Below are positions 33,314 to 41,985 of a stretch of 64,000 nt of DNA, in pieces. The notes below the pieces were generated by a model, which did not search any database, was not told the DNA's origin, and saw only the letters and a list, made by a program, of their open reading frames with translations. Made by a program: the position numbers and the translations under genes. Each line of letters starts with the position of its first letter. Within the stretch, counting starts at the first letter, position 1. Origin of the DNA: JAXDAY01 sp034679345 (GTDB lineage Bacteria; Eisenbacteria; RBG-16-71-46; CAIMUX01; VGJL01); NCBI GenBank assembly GCA_034679345.1, contig JAXDAY010000018.1, positions 1 through 64,000 of the forward strand, given 5' to 3'.

Positions 33314-35242
33314 TCAGCTCGTTCCGGCCCGGCTTTCCGGCTTCAGGAGGAGCATCCCCAGCGGCGGCAGCGTGAGTCGCAAGGATGCCGGCCTTCCGTG
33401 CCAGCTCAGATCCTCGGCGTCGGCGCCTCCGGAGTTGCCCAGCCCGCTGCCTCCGTAGGCCAGGGCGTCGCTGTTGAGGATCTCGACCCAGCGTCCTGCT
33501 CGCGGGACTCCGATCCGATGACCATAGCGCGGGACCGGCGTGAAATTGAAGACGGCGAGAACGGGCGCTTCCTGTCCCTCCGGGATTCGAAGGAAGGAGA
33601 ATGTGCTTCCGTCCGCGTCGTTCGCGTCGATCCACTCGAAGCCGGAAGCCTCGCAGTCACGTTCGTGCAGCGCCTTCTCACGGCGATAGGACGCGTTGAG
33701 ATCGGCAATCCAGCGCTCCACGCCCTGATGGACCGGGTAGCCGAGGAGGTGCCAATCGAGGCTCGTCTCGTGGCTCCACTCGCTCGACTGTCCGAACTCG
33801 GCCCCCATGAAGAGGAGTTTCTTGCCCGGCTGCGCGTACATCCACCCATAGAGGAGGCGGAGGTTTGCGAATCGCTGCCATTCGTCGCCCGGCATCCGGG
33901 CGAGGAGCGATCCCTTGCCGTGAACGACCTCGTCGTGCGAGAGCGGCAGCACGAAGCTCTCGTGGAAGGCGTAGAGCATTCGAACTGACATGTCGTGATG
34001 GTGGTAGCGGCGGTGGATCGGGTCGCGGCGCATGTAGCCCAGCGTGTCGTGCATCCAGCCCATGTCCCACTTGTAGCCGAAGCCGAGCCCGCCGACATGG
34101 GTCGGGCGCGAGACGGCCGGCCAGGCCGTCGACTCCTCGGCAATCGACTGGATGTCGGGCAGCGCCGCGTAGAGCGAGGCGTTCAGCCACCGGAGGAAGC
34201 CGATCGCCTCCAGGTTCTCCCGGCCCCCGTGGGCGTTCGGGATCCACTCCCCGTCCTGGCGCGCGTAGTCGAGGTAGAGCATCGATGCGACGGCATCGAC
34301 GCGAAGCGCGTCCGCGTGGTAGCGCTCGAGCCAGAACAGGGCGCTGCTCGCGAGGAAGGAGCGCACCTCATGCCGCCCATAGTTGAAGATCGAGCTGCGC
34401 CAGTCGGGATGGAAGCCCTGCCTCGGATCGGCGTGCTCGTAGAGGTGCGTTCCGTCGAAGAAGGCCAGCCCATGACCGTCGGCGGGGAAGTGGGAAGGCA
34501 CCCAGTCGAGGATCACGCCGATCCCGCGACGGTGGAGGTGGTCAATCAGGAACATGAGATCCTGCGGCGTTCCGTAGCGCGCGGTCGGCGCGAAGTAGCC
34601 CGCGCATTGGTAGCCCCACGATCCATAGAAGGGATGCTCCATGACCGGGAGGAGCTCCACGTGCGTGAAACCGAGGCGCGCGACGTGCTCGGCGAGCATG
34701 GGAGCGATCTCCCGATAGGTGAGCGATCGGTTGCCCTCCTCCGGCACGCGGCGCCAAGATCCGAGATGGACCTCGTAGATGGAGACCGGCGACCGGTGGG
34801 AGGAGCGAGCGCCGCGCTCGGCCATCCAGTCGCCGTCTGTCCAGGAAAAGTCGAGGTCCCAGACGTTCGATGCGGTTCGCGGCGGAGTCTCGTGGCAGAA
34901 CGCGAACGGATCGGCCTTTTCGAGCCAACGTTCCGTGTCGCGGGGATGGATGGCGTACTTGTAGACCGTCCCGCGGCCGAGCCTCTCGATCCATCCCTCC
35001 CAGATCCCGGAAGAGCCCCTGGGATGCAGGGGGTGGGTCGCGCGACTCCAGCCATTGAAGTCGCCGACCACGGATACGGCGTCGGCATTCGGAGCCCAGA
35101 CGGCGAAGTAGGAGCCCGCAACCCCTTGCCTACAATATAAATGCGAGCCGAGCTTCTCGAAGAGCCTGAAGTGGGACCCTTCGTTGAAGAGGTAAAGATC
35201 CTCCTCCGTGAGCAGGGAGGCATCGTGATGGATCGAGGGCAT
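33314..35242 (-). CDS. glgB: 1,4-alpha-glucan branching enzyme
   Basis: 642 residues from ATG 35242; a longer open frame to 35737 only reads antisense through the DinB-superfamily gene. An N-terminal CBM48 domain (about 20-120, YFAVWAPNADAVSVVGDFNGW) is followed by the GH13 barrel with ELLPVMEHPFYGSWGYQ, nucleophile Asp316 in ALRVDAVASMLY, the general acid Glu369 in AEESTAWP, and the third Asp in LSHDEVVHGKGS. It makes alpha-1,6 branches in glycogen. No glgA or glgC is in the window. Its position just upstream of a sugar importer suggests coupling of uptake and storage. Confidence 0.96.
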   Translation of the reverse strand: MPSIHHDASLLTEEDLYLFNEGSHFRLFEKLGSHLYCRQGVAGSYFAVWAPNADAVSVVGDFNGWSRATHPLHPRGSSGIWEGWIERLGRGTVYKYAIHPRDTERWLEKADPFAFCHETPPRTASNVWDLDFSWTDGDWMAERGARSSHRSPVSIYEVHLGSWRRVPEEGNRSLTYREIAPMLAEHVARLGFTHVELLPVMEHPFYGSWGYQCAGYFAPTARYGTPQDLMFLIDHLHRRGIGVILDWVPSHFPADGHGLAFFDGTHLYEHADPRQGFHPDWRSSIFNYGRHEVRSFLASSALFWLERYHADALRVDAVASMLYLDYARQDGEWIPNAHGGRENLEAIGFLRWLNASLYAALPDIQSIAEESTAWPAVSRPTHVGGLGFGYKWDMGWMHDTLGYMRRDPIHRRYHHHDMSVRMLYAFHESFVLPLSHDEVVHGKGSLLARMPGDEWQRFANLRLLYGWMYAQPGKKLLFMGAEFGQSSEWSHETSLDWHLLGYPVHQGVERWIADLNASYRREKALHERDCEASGFEWIDANDADGSTFSFLRIPEGQEAPVLAVFNFTPVPRYGHRIGVPRAGRWVEILNSDALAYGGSGLGNSGGADAEDLSWHGRPASLRLTLPPLGMLLLKPESRAGTS

Positions 35243-35268
35243 TGATGACGTCGAACCGCCCGGCTCTT

Positions 35269-35769
35269 TCACCACGGCGCTGGCATGTCGAACTGCTGCC
35301 ACTCCTCGCGCGAGGGGCCGTAGACGCCCGGAACCTGGAGGCCCGCCTGGCGCATGAGGACGGTCATCTGTCCGCGGTGATGCGCCTGATGGACGATCAG
35401 CACGGAGAGCACCATTCCCCGGCGCCACGACTCCCCATACATCGGCACCTCCACCTCGAGCCCGGCGTCGTCCCAGCTCCGGCCGATCTGCTCGAGCAAC
35501 GCCTCGGATGACTTGGCATACGTCTCGCGGATCTGCGTGATCGAACCGGGCACGGGGGCGTCCTCCCCGGGCCACGGGATCGGCGAGCCGGCATGCGCCA
35601 TCATCTCGCCAAGGCTCAGGGTCACATGCCAGGCGAGCTGTCCCAGGCTTCGTCCCGTAGCCGTGACCCTCTGGTTCAGCGACGCGTCGGTCAGAGCGTC
35701 GAAGACCTTCAGCGTCGCGTCTCGTTCCGCCGCCCAACCCGTCAAGAAGTCCTCAATCCGCCGCATCAT
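35269..35769 (-). CDS. DinB-superfamily four-helix protein (DUF664-like), not a polymerase
   Basis: 166 residues. Helical bundle pattern with metal-binding His: LGQLAWHVTLSLGEMM (first His) and VLIVHQAHHRGQMTVLMRQAG (other two). The superfamily includes thiol-dependent metalloenzymes such as bacillithiol transferases, and many members of unknown function. It lies 14 bases downstream of the M1 aminopeptidase and 26 bases upstream of glgB on the same strand, so it is probably cotranscribed. Substrate unknown. Confidence 0.85.
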   Translation of the reverse strand: MMRRIEDFLTGWAAERDATLKVFDALTDASLNQRVTATGRSLGQLAWHVTLSLGEMMAHAGSPIPWPGEDAPVPGSITQIRETYAKSSEALLEQIGRSWDDAGLEVEVPMYGESWRRGMVLSVLIVHQAHHRGQMTVLMRQAGLQVPGVYGPSREEWQQFDMPAPW

Positions 35770-35783
35770 GGCCGCCTCCTCGA

Positions 35784-38396
35784 TTACCGGGTCCTGGCTC
35801 GCTTCCTGGGGGGGCCTCCGATCAGGCCTCTCCGCGCGGGCCTCTCCTCGAGCTTCCGGATGGTCTCCTTCATCTCCTTCGATTCGCTTCGGAGCTGCTC
35901 GAGTTCGCTGCGAAGTCGATCGACATCCTCTCCGCGCTTGCGCTGCCCGGCGAGTTCCTCGGCCGCGAGGAGATAAGCGTTCGCGAGGCGCGCGTCGGGC
36001 GTGGCCGAAGCCGCGCGTCGAAGCGCCCCGACGCCACCCTCGCGCCCGAGCGAGACCAGGGCCTCCGTCGCGCGGCTGGACACCAGCCGGTCCGGGTCCT
36101 CGAGAGAGCGAGAGATCTCCTCCTCCGCCGCAGGAGCGATCTCGGGGCGGGCCGAGCCGAGATCGGCGAGCGCGCGCAGCGCGGCGAGGCGGCAGGACCA
36201 GTAGCGCCTGGGATCGGCGGCGATCGCCGCCAGGTCGCCGAAGACCGAAGAGTCGCGCGTCGCCGCCATCCCCGTCGCCACGCCGGTGGCGAGCGTGTCA
36301 TGCCATGAGGAGCGCTTCAGAGCCGCCCGGAGCCTCGCGACCGCCTGGGCGTCCCCGGTGCGGCCGAGCGATGCGGCCGCCTCCCCCTCGACGAAGTAGC
36401 TCGGGTCGCCGCTTTCGAGGATCCGTCGCAGGGCCGCTGCCGCCTTGGCTGAGCGGAAGCTCCCGAGGGCGGCGAGGACCGCGCGGCGCGCCTTCGCGTG
36501 CTTGAGCGACACCGCCGAGAGCAGAATCTCAAGGGCGTGGGGAGATCGGATGCGTCCGAGAGCCCTCGCCGCCTCCGACTGCACCCCCCAGAAGGGATCC
36601 TCGCGCAGGACGCGCGCGAGGAGGAGCTCGTCCTTGCGGGTCGGCTTCTCGGCGAGTTGGCGGACGGCGATGACGCGGGCGTAGACGCTCTTCTCCCGGC
36701 TCGCGCCGGTGAGGGAGGCCTCGAGCCACTCGGAAGCCTGCTGGAGCTTCCACGTCGCGAGAATGGCGCCCAATGGATCGATCGTGACGAAGCGCGGTTT
36801 GGCCGACAGGTCGATGTAGAAGGTCTGCTCGATCCTGTCCATCTCGAAGCTCTGGACGTGCGCGCGTTTCCCCTCGAGGGCGCATTCGATCCGAATCGGC
36901 AGCTTGTAGATCGGAGTCCCCGAGTCGGTCTTCTGAACCTGCTTGAGGACGACGCGGAGCCGGTTCTCCTTCTCGTCCCAGGAGAGGGAGCCCTCGATCT
37001 CCGCATGACCGGGGCTCATGACCCACTGGTCGAAGAACTCGCTCAAGTTGCGCCCGGAAGCGTCTTCGAAGGCGCGGATCAGGTCGATCGTCTCAACGCA
37101 TCCCTGCGCATGGCGTCGCAGGTAGAGCCGCAGGGCCTTCCAGAAGAGATCGTCGCCGATCTTGCGGCGGAGCATATGGAGGACCCACGCCGCCTTCGGG
37201 TACAGGTGCATGTCGAAGAGGTCCTGGGGATATGCGTAGCGGTTGCTCACGATCGCGCGCCGGTAGGGCTCGGCCATGTAGGTGGCAGCGTTCACGTGCA
37301 TCTCGTAGTCGAACTCGTCGCGCCCGAGGTCCTCGCCCTTCCAGAGCGCCTCGAAGTAGGTCGCGAAGCCCTCATTGAGCCATGCGTGCGCCCACGACTT
37401 GCACGTCACCAGATCGCCGAACCACTGATGAGCGAGTTCATGGGCGACCAGCCCGTCGCTGGAGAAATCGAGATGCGCGCGGGCGTCGTGGAGGGTCCGG
37501 TCCGTCTGGCTTGTGGCGGAGGTGTTCTCCATCCCGCCAAAGTGGAACTGGCGGATCGCGATCTGCGAGTACTTCTCGTAGGGATAGGGGAAGTCGAGGA
37601 TCCGCGAGAAGAAGTCGATCATCTTGGGCGTCTTGCCGAAGGAGCGGCGAGCCTCCTCCTTGCGGTGCGGCTCGACGAAGTAGTCGACGGGGATTCCCTC
37701 CCACTCGTCGGCGACGCGAGCGAACTCGCCCACAACGAGGGTGATCAGGTAGGAGACATGGGGGACCGACTCGAACCAGTGGTAGATCTGCTTCGATCCC
37801 TTCCGCGAGACGCCGAGCAGCCTTCCATTGGAGATTGCGCTGTAGCGGGGGTCGACCTTGACGATCATCTCGGTCGTCATCCGCTCGTTCGGGGCGTCGA
37901 GGCATGGGATCCAGTAGCGCGCCTCCTCGTCCTGTCCCTGGCTCCAGAGCTGCCAGCTCGCCTTGGGCTCCGCCGGCGTCGGTCCGAAGAAGTAGAGCCC
38001 GAGGACCGGATGATCGACCTCGTAGGCGATGACGAGATCCACCGAGTCGGAGATCTTCTTCGGAAAGCGGACGGTGAGCTTGCGATCGAGATAGGTCGCG
38101 TCGAGTTTCTTCCCTGACCCGTCCCGGACGGAGCGGATCTTGAGATCGACCGCATCCAGGATGATCGAGTCGAAGGGGCCGTAGGCCGCCCGCAGCCTCT
38201 GGGTGCAGACGGCGTCGATGTGGTGTCTGGGCAGGTCGACCGAGATCTCGAGACGGAGATGCTCGACATCGCACGTGCGGTCGGGAGCGTACTTTGGAGC
38301 CTCCTCCTTCAGGGTCCACTTCGCAATGCCGCGCCGGTAGCTCCTGCACGCGAATCGGTCGTTTGACTCCGAGGCCATCCCGTTCCACTGGCTCAT
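35784..38396 (-). CDS. M1-family aminopeptidase with C-terminal HEAT repeats
   Basis: 870 residues; GAGGAGG 5 bases before ATG 38396. No signal peptide. The M1 exopeptidase motif is FGGMENTSAT and the zinc site is His319-Glu320-x2-His323 with Glu342 in WLNEGFATYFE. The catalytic domain is followed from about residue 560 by a string of HEAT/PBS-like repeats (DPFWGVQSEAARALGRI, KARRAVLAALGSFRSAKAA, YFVEGEAAASLGRTGDAQA). The last 60 residues are a charged coiled coil (RLRSELEQLRSESKEMKET) and a basic end. Cleaves N-terminal residues from peptides, consistent with protein scavenging. It begins the run M1-DinB-glgB-ABC importer. Confidence 0.94.
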   Translation of the reverse strand: MSQWNGMASESNDRFACRSYRRGIAKWTLKEEAPKYAPDRTCDVEHLRLEISVDLPRHHIDAVCTQRLRAAYGPFDSIILDAVDLKIRSVRDGSGKKLDATYLDRKLTVRFPKKISDSVDLVIAYEVDHPVLGLYFFGPTPAEPKASWQLWSQGQDEEARYWIPCLDAPNERMTTEMIVKVDPRYSAISNGRLLGVSRKGSKQIYHWFESVPHVSYLITLVVGEFARVADEWEGIPVDYFVEPHRKEEARRSFGKTPKMIDFFSRILDFPYPYEKYSQIAIRQFHFGGMENTSATSQTDRTLHDARAHLDFSSDGLVAHELAHQWFGDLVTCKSWAHAWLNEGFATYFEALWKGEDLGRDEFDYEMHVNAATYMAEPYRRAIVSNRYAYPQDLFDMHLYPKAAWVLHMLRRKIGDDLFWKALRLYLRRHAQGCVETIDLIRAFEDASGRNLSEFFDQWVMSPGHAEIEGSLSWDEKENRLRVVLKQVQKTDSGTPIYKLPIRIECALEGKRAHVQSFEMDRIEQTFYIDLSAKPRFVTIDPLGAILATWKLQQASEWLEASLTGASREKSVYARVIAVRQLAEKPTRKDELLLARVLREDPFWGVQSEAARALGRIRSPHALEILLSAVSLKHAKARRAVLAALGSFRSAKAAAALRRILESGDPSYFVEGEAAASLGRTGDAQAVARLRAALKRSSWHDTLATGVATGMAATRDSSVFGDLAAIAADPRRYWSCRLAALRALADLGSARPEIAPAAEEEISRSLEDPDRLVSSRATEALVSLGREGGVGALRRAASATPDARLANAYLLAAEELAGQRKRGEDVDRLRSELEQLRSESKEMKETIRKLEERPARRGLIGGPPRKRARTR

Positions 38397-38427
38397 TCGT
38401 TCCTCCTCGAGTCCGGTCGATCGGTCC

Positions 38428-39165
38428 CTAGCGCCCGAACTCCACGGTCGCTCCGATCATGAAGGTGAGCAAGTCGGTTCGCGATTCGCTCAGGTCGTAG
38501 ACGACCCGAGAGCCCGAGCGACGGATGGAGTTCTCCTTGAGATACTTCGCCTTCCCGCCGGCGAGATAGCGCGCCTGCAGATCGATGAAGACTCCCCGAA
38601 GCACGCTCGTGCCTTCCGTCGACCCGCTGTAGACGCGCACGAGGAGCCCGCCGCCGCCTCCGTAGGAGACAGTGGTGTCGTCCTGATTCGTGCTGCTCGC
38701 GATCTGCTCCTGGCTGTCCTCGTCTTCGATCTTCGTCTCGGTCCACAGGTAGTTGAAGCCGACCAGACCGTCGAGATAGGGGCGGATCGCGCCTGGGAGC
38801 GGTGAAAGGCGCAGGACGAAGTTTCCCTTCGCGATGCTGTTGGTGGTCGTCACATCGACTTCGACATCGGGGATGTTCGTGCTGAAGGGCTCCTTGCGGG
38901 TCTCATCGCCGTAAGAGAGCAGAGCAAGGTCGACGCCGATGAGGACCGGGCTGTCGGCCGGACGAAACATCGCTCCGAAACCGATCCCGTATCCGTCGTT
39001 CTCCACGTTGTCCCCGAAGGCCCCCTGGGGATAGGCGCCGATGAACCCGATCGACCCCTCTCCCCGTGGGCCGGCGTGCGCGATCGACGCGATGAGGATG
39101 CACCCCAGCATGCTGGCCGAGGCGACCCGGCGCGCGAGCCGCATGAACAATCCGAGCCTTGCCAT
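38428..39165 (-). CDS. Predicted outer-membrane beta-barrel protein
   Basis: 245 residues from ATG 39165 with GAGGAGA 7 bases upstream. Signal peptide to about residue 31 (SIAHAGPRG). The mature part alternates strands rich in Gly and aromatics (GSIGFIGAYPQGAFGDN, YGIGFGAMFRP, IRPYLDGLVGFNYLW, GGGGGLLVRVYSG, LTFMIGATVEFGR) and ends Phe-Gly-Arg. It resembles OmpA/OprF-type eight-stranded barrels; a small variable domain is suggested by the acidic insert EDEDSQEQ. Supports a Gram-negative envelope. It lies 31 bases upstream of the aminopeptidase. Confidence 0.78.
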   Translation of the reverse strand: MARLGLFMRLARRVASASMLGCILIASIAHAGPRGEGSIGFIGAYPQGAFGDNVENDGYGIGFGAMFRPADSPVLIGVDLALLSYGDETRKEPFSTNIPDVEVDVTTTNSIAKGNFVLRLSPLPGAIRPYLDGLVGFNYLWTETKIEDEDSQEQIASSTNQDDTTVSYGGGGGLLVRVYSGSTEGTSVLRGVFIDLQARYLAGGKAKYLKENSIRRSGSRVVYDLSESRTDLLTFMIGATVEFGR

Positions 39166-39271
39166 TGCCGTATCTCCTCTGGCGGGCGGCCGAACGCCCG
39201 AGCCCTGTCGAATCCCACGGGATTCTAGCGGGGGCGCAAGCCCCGGGACAGGTCGAAACGCTCGGAACGCT

Positions 39272-40276
39272 CTAGTCTCTCGCGGCCTCCTCGATGAGCG
39301 ACTCGAATCGGGGATCGTCCCGCAGACTGGCGAAGTCCGGGTCGCTCCGAGCCTGCTCGGCGAGGCTCGGACGCATCCGAAGCGCCTCGGAGAGAAGGTT
39401 GAAGGCTTCCTCACACATGCCCCCGCGAGCGTGATAGCAGGCGAGATGGTAGCGGAGTTCCCCATCCTGTGGCCGCAGGGAGATCGCCTCGCGCCCCATC
39501 GCGTAGGCCCGATCGAAGGCTCCTTGCTCGACGAGGCGGTAACCCTCGGTCACGAGGGCGCTCGGCTTCCAGAGCTCGTAGATGCGGCGGAGCTCCGCGA
39601 TCGGATCCACCGCGTCGTCGACGCGCAGGTCGCAGTAACGGTCGTTGAACCCGGCGTACCCGGCGCCCTCGCGCACGATGAGCAGGGCCGCTGACTGCAT
39701 GCCCCTCGAGTCGCCTCCCGCGGCTTGTCCGGCCTCGAGGGCAGCGAGCAGCCGATCGCCGAGGATCCCTGGGGTCTTCTGAAAGGCGTCGGCCATGCCG
39801 CGAACCGTCGCCTCGCTCACGAGGATGTTCCCCTGCGCGGCGAATCCGGGACCGCTCGAGCCGCCCGCCCAGGCCATGCACTCGCTTCCGGTGAACGTGG
39901 CGCTCCGGCCCTGGGCGTCGACCACGCCGATCTGACGGCGCCCCGAGAGAGAGTCCGACCCGGTCAGCGCGACGATGACCTCATCGGGGGTCTTTCCGGC
40001 CGCGAGGAGATCGAGCCCCCTCGGGCCATAGGTCGTGTTGGCGAAAGCCTGCGTGGCGATCGCTCCCACGTTCGCCCGGGCGTGGGGCACCACCGAGCCG
40101 ACCGCGAAGAACTTCGACTGCACGATCACGCCGAGGTCGCCCGTCTCCGGGTCGTAGCCCACGCAAGAAAACGTCGCGATCGTCTCCTGCGACGGAGCCG
40201 ATGCCGCAGGCGCGGCGAGCGCGACGAGGGCTGCCGCCCAGATGATCCAAATGGCACATCGCCCTGTAGGTCTCAT
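39272..40276 (-). CDS. Exported DUF1028 protein with C-terminal TPR-like repeats
   Basis: 334 residues; GGGAGG 6 bases before ATG 40276. Signal peptide of about 27 residues (ends ASAAPS). The DUF1028 body follows at once: TFSCVGYDPETGDLGVIVQS, FAVGSVVPHARANVGAIATQ, QIGVVDAQGRSATFTGSEC and GNILVSEATVRGMADAF. DUF1028 has an Ntn-hydrolase-like fold with no proven reaction. The last 90 residues are one or two TPR-like repeats (YRLVEQGAFDRAYAMGREAI, LRPQDGELRYHLACYHARGG). Probably periplasmic or secreted. Confidence 0.88.
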   Translation of the reverse strand: MRPTGRCAIWIIWAAALVALAAPAASAPSQETIATFSCVGYDPETGDLGVIVQSKFFAVGSVVPHARANVGAIATQAFANTTYGPRGLDLLAAGKTPDEVIVALTGSDSLSGRRQIGVVDAQGRSATFTGSECMAWAGGSSGPGFAAQGNILVSEATVRGMADAFQKTPGILGDRLLAALEAGQAAGGDSRGMQSAALLIVREGAGYAGFNDRYCDLRVDDAVDPIAELRRIYELWKPSALVTEGYRLVEQGAFDRAYAMGREAISLRPQDGELRYHLACYHARGGMCEEAFNLLSEALRMRPSLAEQARSDPDFASLRDDPRFESLIEEAARD

Positions 40277-40323
40277 CCATCACCTCCCGGTCGGATCCGA
40301 TCTCGAAGAGCCTTGCGGCGACC

Positions 40324-40353
40324 ATCCTAGCTCTTTAGCATCGCAGGCGTCAC
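40324..40353 (-). promoter_or_regulatory. Candidate promoter of the DUF1028 gene
   Basis: On the minus strand GTGACG (40353-40348) and TAGGAT (40329-40324) are 18 bases apart, upstream of the DUF1028 start. Confidence 0.3.
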
Positions 40354-40370
40354 TCGACCGTGGAGGCGCG

Positions 40371-41267
40371 ATGCCCCTGACCGCCGTACACCTACGGCTG
40401 ACTTACCGGTGCGTTCACGAGTGCGATCACTGCGCGCACTGGGGCGCTCCCTGGCAGGATGCCGCGATGACCCGGATCGAGGTGATGCGGGTGCTGGACG
40501 ACGCCTCCGAGATCGCGAGCGTCGAGTCGATCCGCTTCGAGGGCGGGGAGCCGTTCCTCTACTATCCGATCCTGCTCGAGGGGATCCGGGCCGCGCGGGC
40601 TCGCGGCTTCCGTGTGGAGGTCTCGACGAGCGGGAGCTGGGCTTCCGACCCCGCCGCCGCCATCGAATGGCTCGCTCCGCTCGCCTCGTCCGGCGTCCAG
40701 TGGATCGGGATTCATGACGACCGCTTCCGTCCGCCGGCTCCCGGCCCGGATCGGACCGCGCTTGCGATGGGCGCCGCGGAGATCCTGGGGATTCCCTGCT
40801 TCGTGGAGCGCTGTGGACCGCCGACCACCCGCGCTGGCGGGATGGAGACCGACCGCAGCCTCCTGCTTCGGGGCCGGGCTGCCGACGGGCTCGAGGGGCG
40901 GGTCGCGCCCGCGGGACCGGAAGCTCTGGATCGTTGCGGCCACGAGGATCTTCGCTCTCCGCGGCGGGTCCACGTCGATCCCTACGGACTGGTACTGCTC
41001 TGCCCCGGCATCGCCATCGGGAGTCTCTACTGGGATACGCTTCGCGGCGTGATGGAGCAGTATGCCCCCGATCGAGATCCGGTGCTTGCCCCCCTCTTGC
41101 GCGGCGGTCCGGAGGCGTTGGCGCGGGAACTGGGCGTCGAGCTTCCCGCGGGCGAGGCGAGCGCCTGCCAGGCCTGCTATCGAGTCCGCGAGGCCCTCCG
41201 GGAGCGCTTTCCCGACCGGCTCGGCCCTCCGGCCGTCTACGGGGCGCGGGGTCGGGCCTTCGCCTGA
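40371..41267 (+). CDS. Radical SAM protein
   Basis: 298 residues from ATG 40371 with TGGAGG 4 bases upstream. The SAM cluster is CVHECDHC near residues 14-21 (Cys-x3-Cys-x2-Cys), followed by the GGE motif FEGGEPFLYYP. Cys residues near the C-terminus (LCPGIAIGSL, ACQACYR) could bind a second cluster in SPASM fashion. No substrate peptide gene or recognised partner is adjacent, so the product is unknown. It is 77 bases upstream of the carbonic anhydrase gene on the same strand. Confidence 0.85.
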   Translation: MPLTAVHLRLTYRCVHECDHCAHWGAPWQDAAMTRIEVMRVLDDASEIASVESIRFEGGEPFLYYPILLEGIRAARARGFRVEVSTSGSWASDPAAAIEWLAPLASSGVQWIGIHDDRFRPPAPGPDRTALAMGAAEILGIPCFVERCGPPTTRAGGMETDRSLLLRGRAADGLEGRVAPAGPEALDRCGHEDLRSPRRVHVDPYGLVLLCPGIAIGSLYWDTLRGVMEQYAPDRDPVLAPLLRGGPEALARELGVELPAGEASACQACYRVREALRERFPDRLGPPAVYGARGRAFA

Positions 41268-41344
41268 CGGCGCCTTCCGTCTATTCTCTGGGGTTTCCGT
41301 GCGCCAACAGCACGACTCCGCGCGGGGTCGAGGGAGGTTCGAGC

Positions 41345-41878
41345 ATGTCGATTGCGAGCTTCGAGGGGAAGCGGCCCCGGATCGGAGCCGGCACCTACAT
41401 CCATCCAGCCGCCGACGTGTTCGGCGATGTCGAGGTCGGGAAGGGATGCTGGATCGGACCGGGGGCGCGGCTCCGGGGTGACTACGGAACGATTCGTGTC
41501 GGCAGCCACACGAGCATCGAGGACAACTGCGTCATCCACGCCCGGCCGGGAGAGACCTGCACGATCGGCGACTGGGTGACGATCGGCCACGGCGCGATCG
41601 TCCACAATGCCGAGCGCATCGACGATTGGGCGGTGATCGGCATGGGGGCGATCGTCTCCGACTGGACCTGGATCGGCCGGTGGAGCGCCGTGGGCGAGGG
41701 GACGGTGGTGAAACAGCGCCAGCGGATCCCAGACGAAGGGATCGCGGTGGGGATCCCGGCGCGCGTGCTCGAGAAGAAGGTCGATGACGCCTACAAGGCG
41801 GAATGGACACGGTTCAAGGAGATTTACGTCGATCTCGCCCGCCGGTACCCATCGGGGATCGCGCCGATCGGGGATTAG
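41345..41878 (+). CDS. Gamma-class carbonic anhydrase/hexapeptide-repeat protein
   Basis: 177 residues from ATG 41345, 7 bases after GGGAGG. Left-handed beta-helix repeats (ADVFGDVEVGKGCWIGPGAR, IRVGSHTSIEDNCVIHA). The three metal-binding His of gamma carbonic anhydrases are present: His65 in CVIHARPGE, His82 and His87 in IGHGAIVHNAE. It may hydrate CO2 or belong to the PaaY/YrdA thioesterase-like branch. Confidence 0.88.
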   Translation: MSIASFEGKRPRIGAGTYIHPAADVFGDVEVGKGCWIGPGARLRGDYGTIRVGSHTSIEDNCVIHARPGETCTIGDWVTIGHGAIVHNAERIDDWAVIGMGAIVSDWTWIGRWSAVGEGTVVKQRQRIPDEGIAVGIPARVLEKKVDDAYKAEWTRFKEIYVDLARRYPSGIAPIGD

Positions 41879-41985
41879 ATCGCGTCCCATGCGGCCGGGA
41901 GACGCGCTATCCTGTGCCGTCCACCCGGATCGTCGAACCGAGCCGGTCCTCGTCCGACCGGCACAGAGCAATGCGAGGTGAGAAC

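Noticed and set aside
35269..35769. DinB-superfamily protein as a third SOS polymerase
   Set aside because: The name refers to a four-helix metal-binding superfamily; it has no polymerase motifs and no LexA box.
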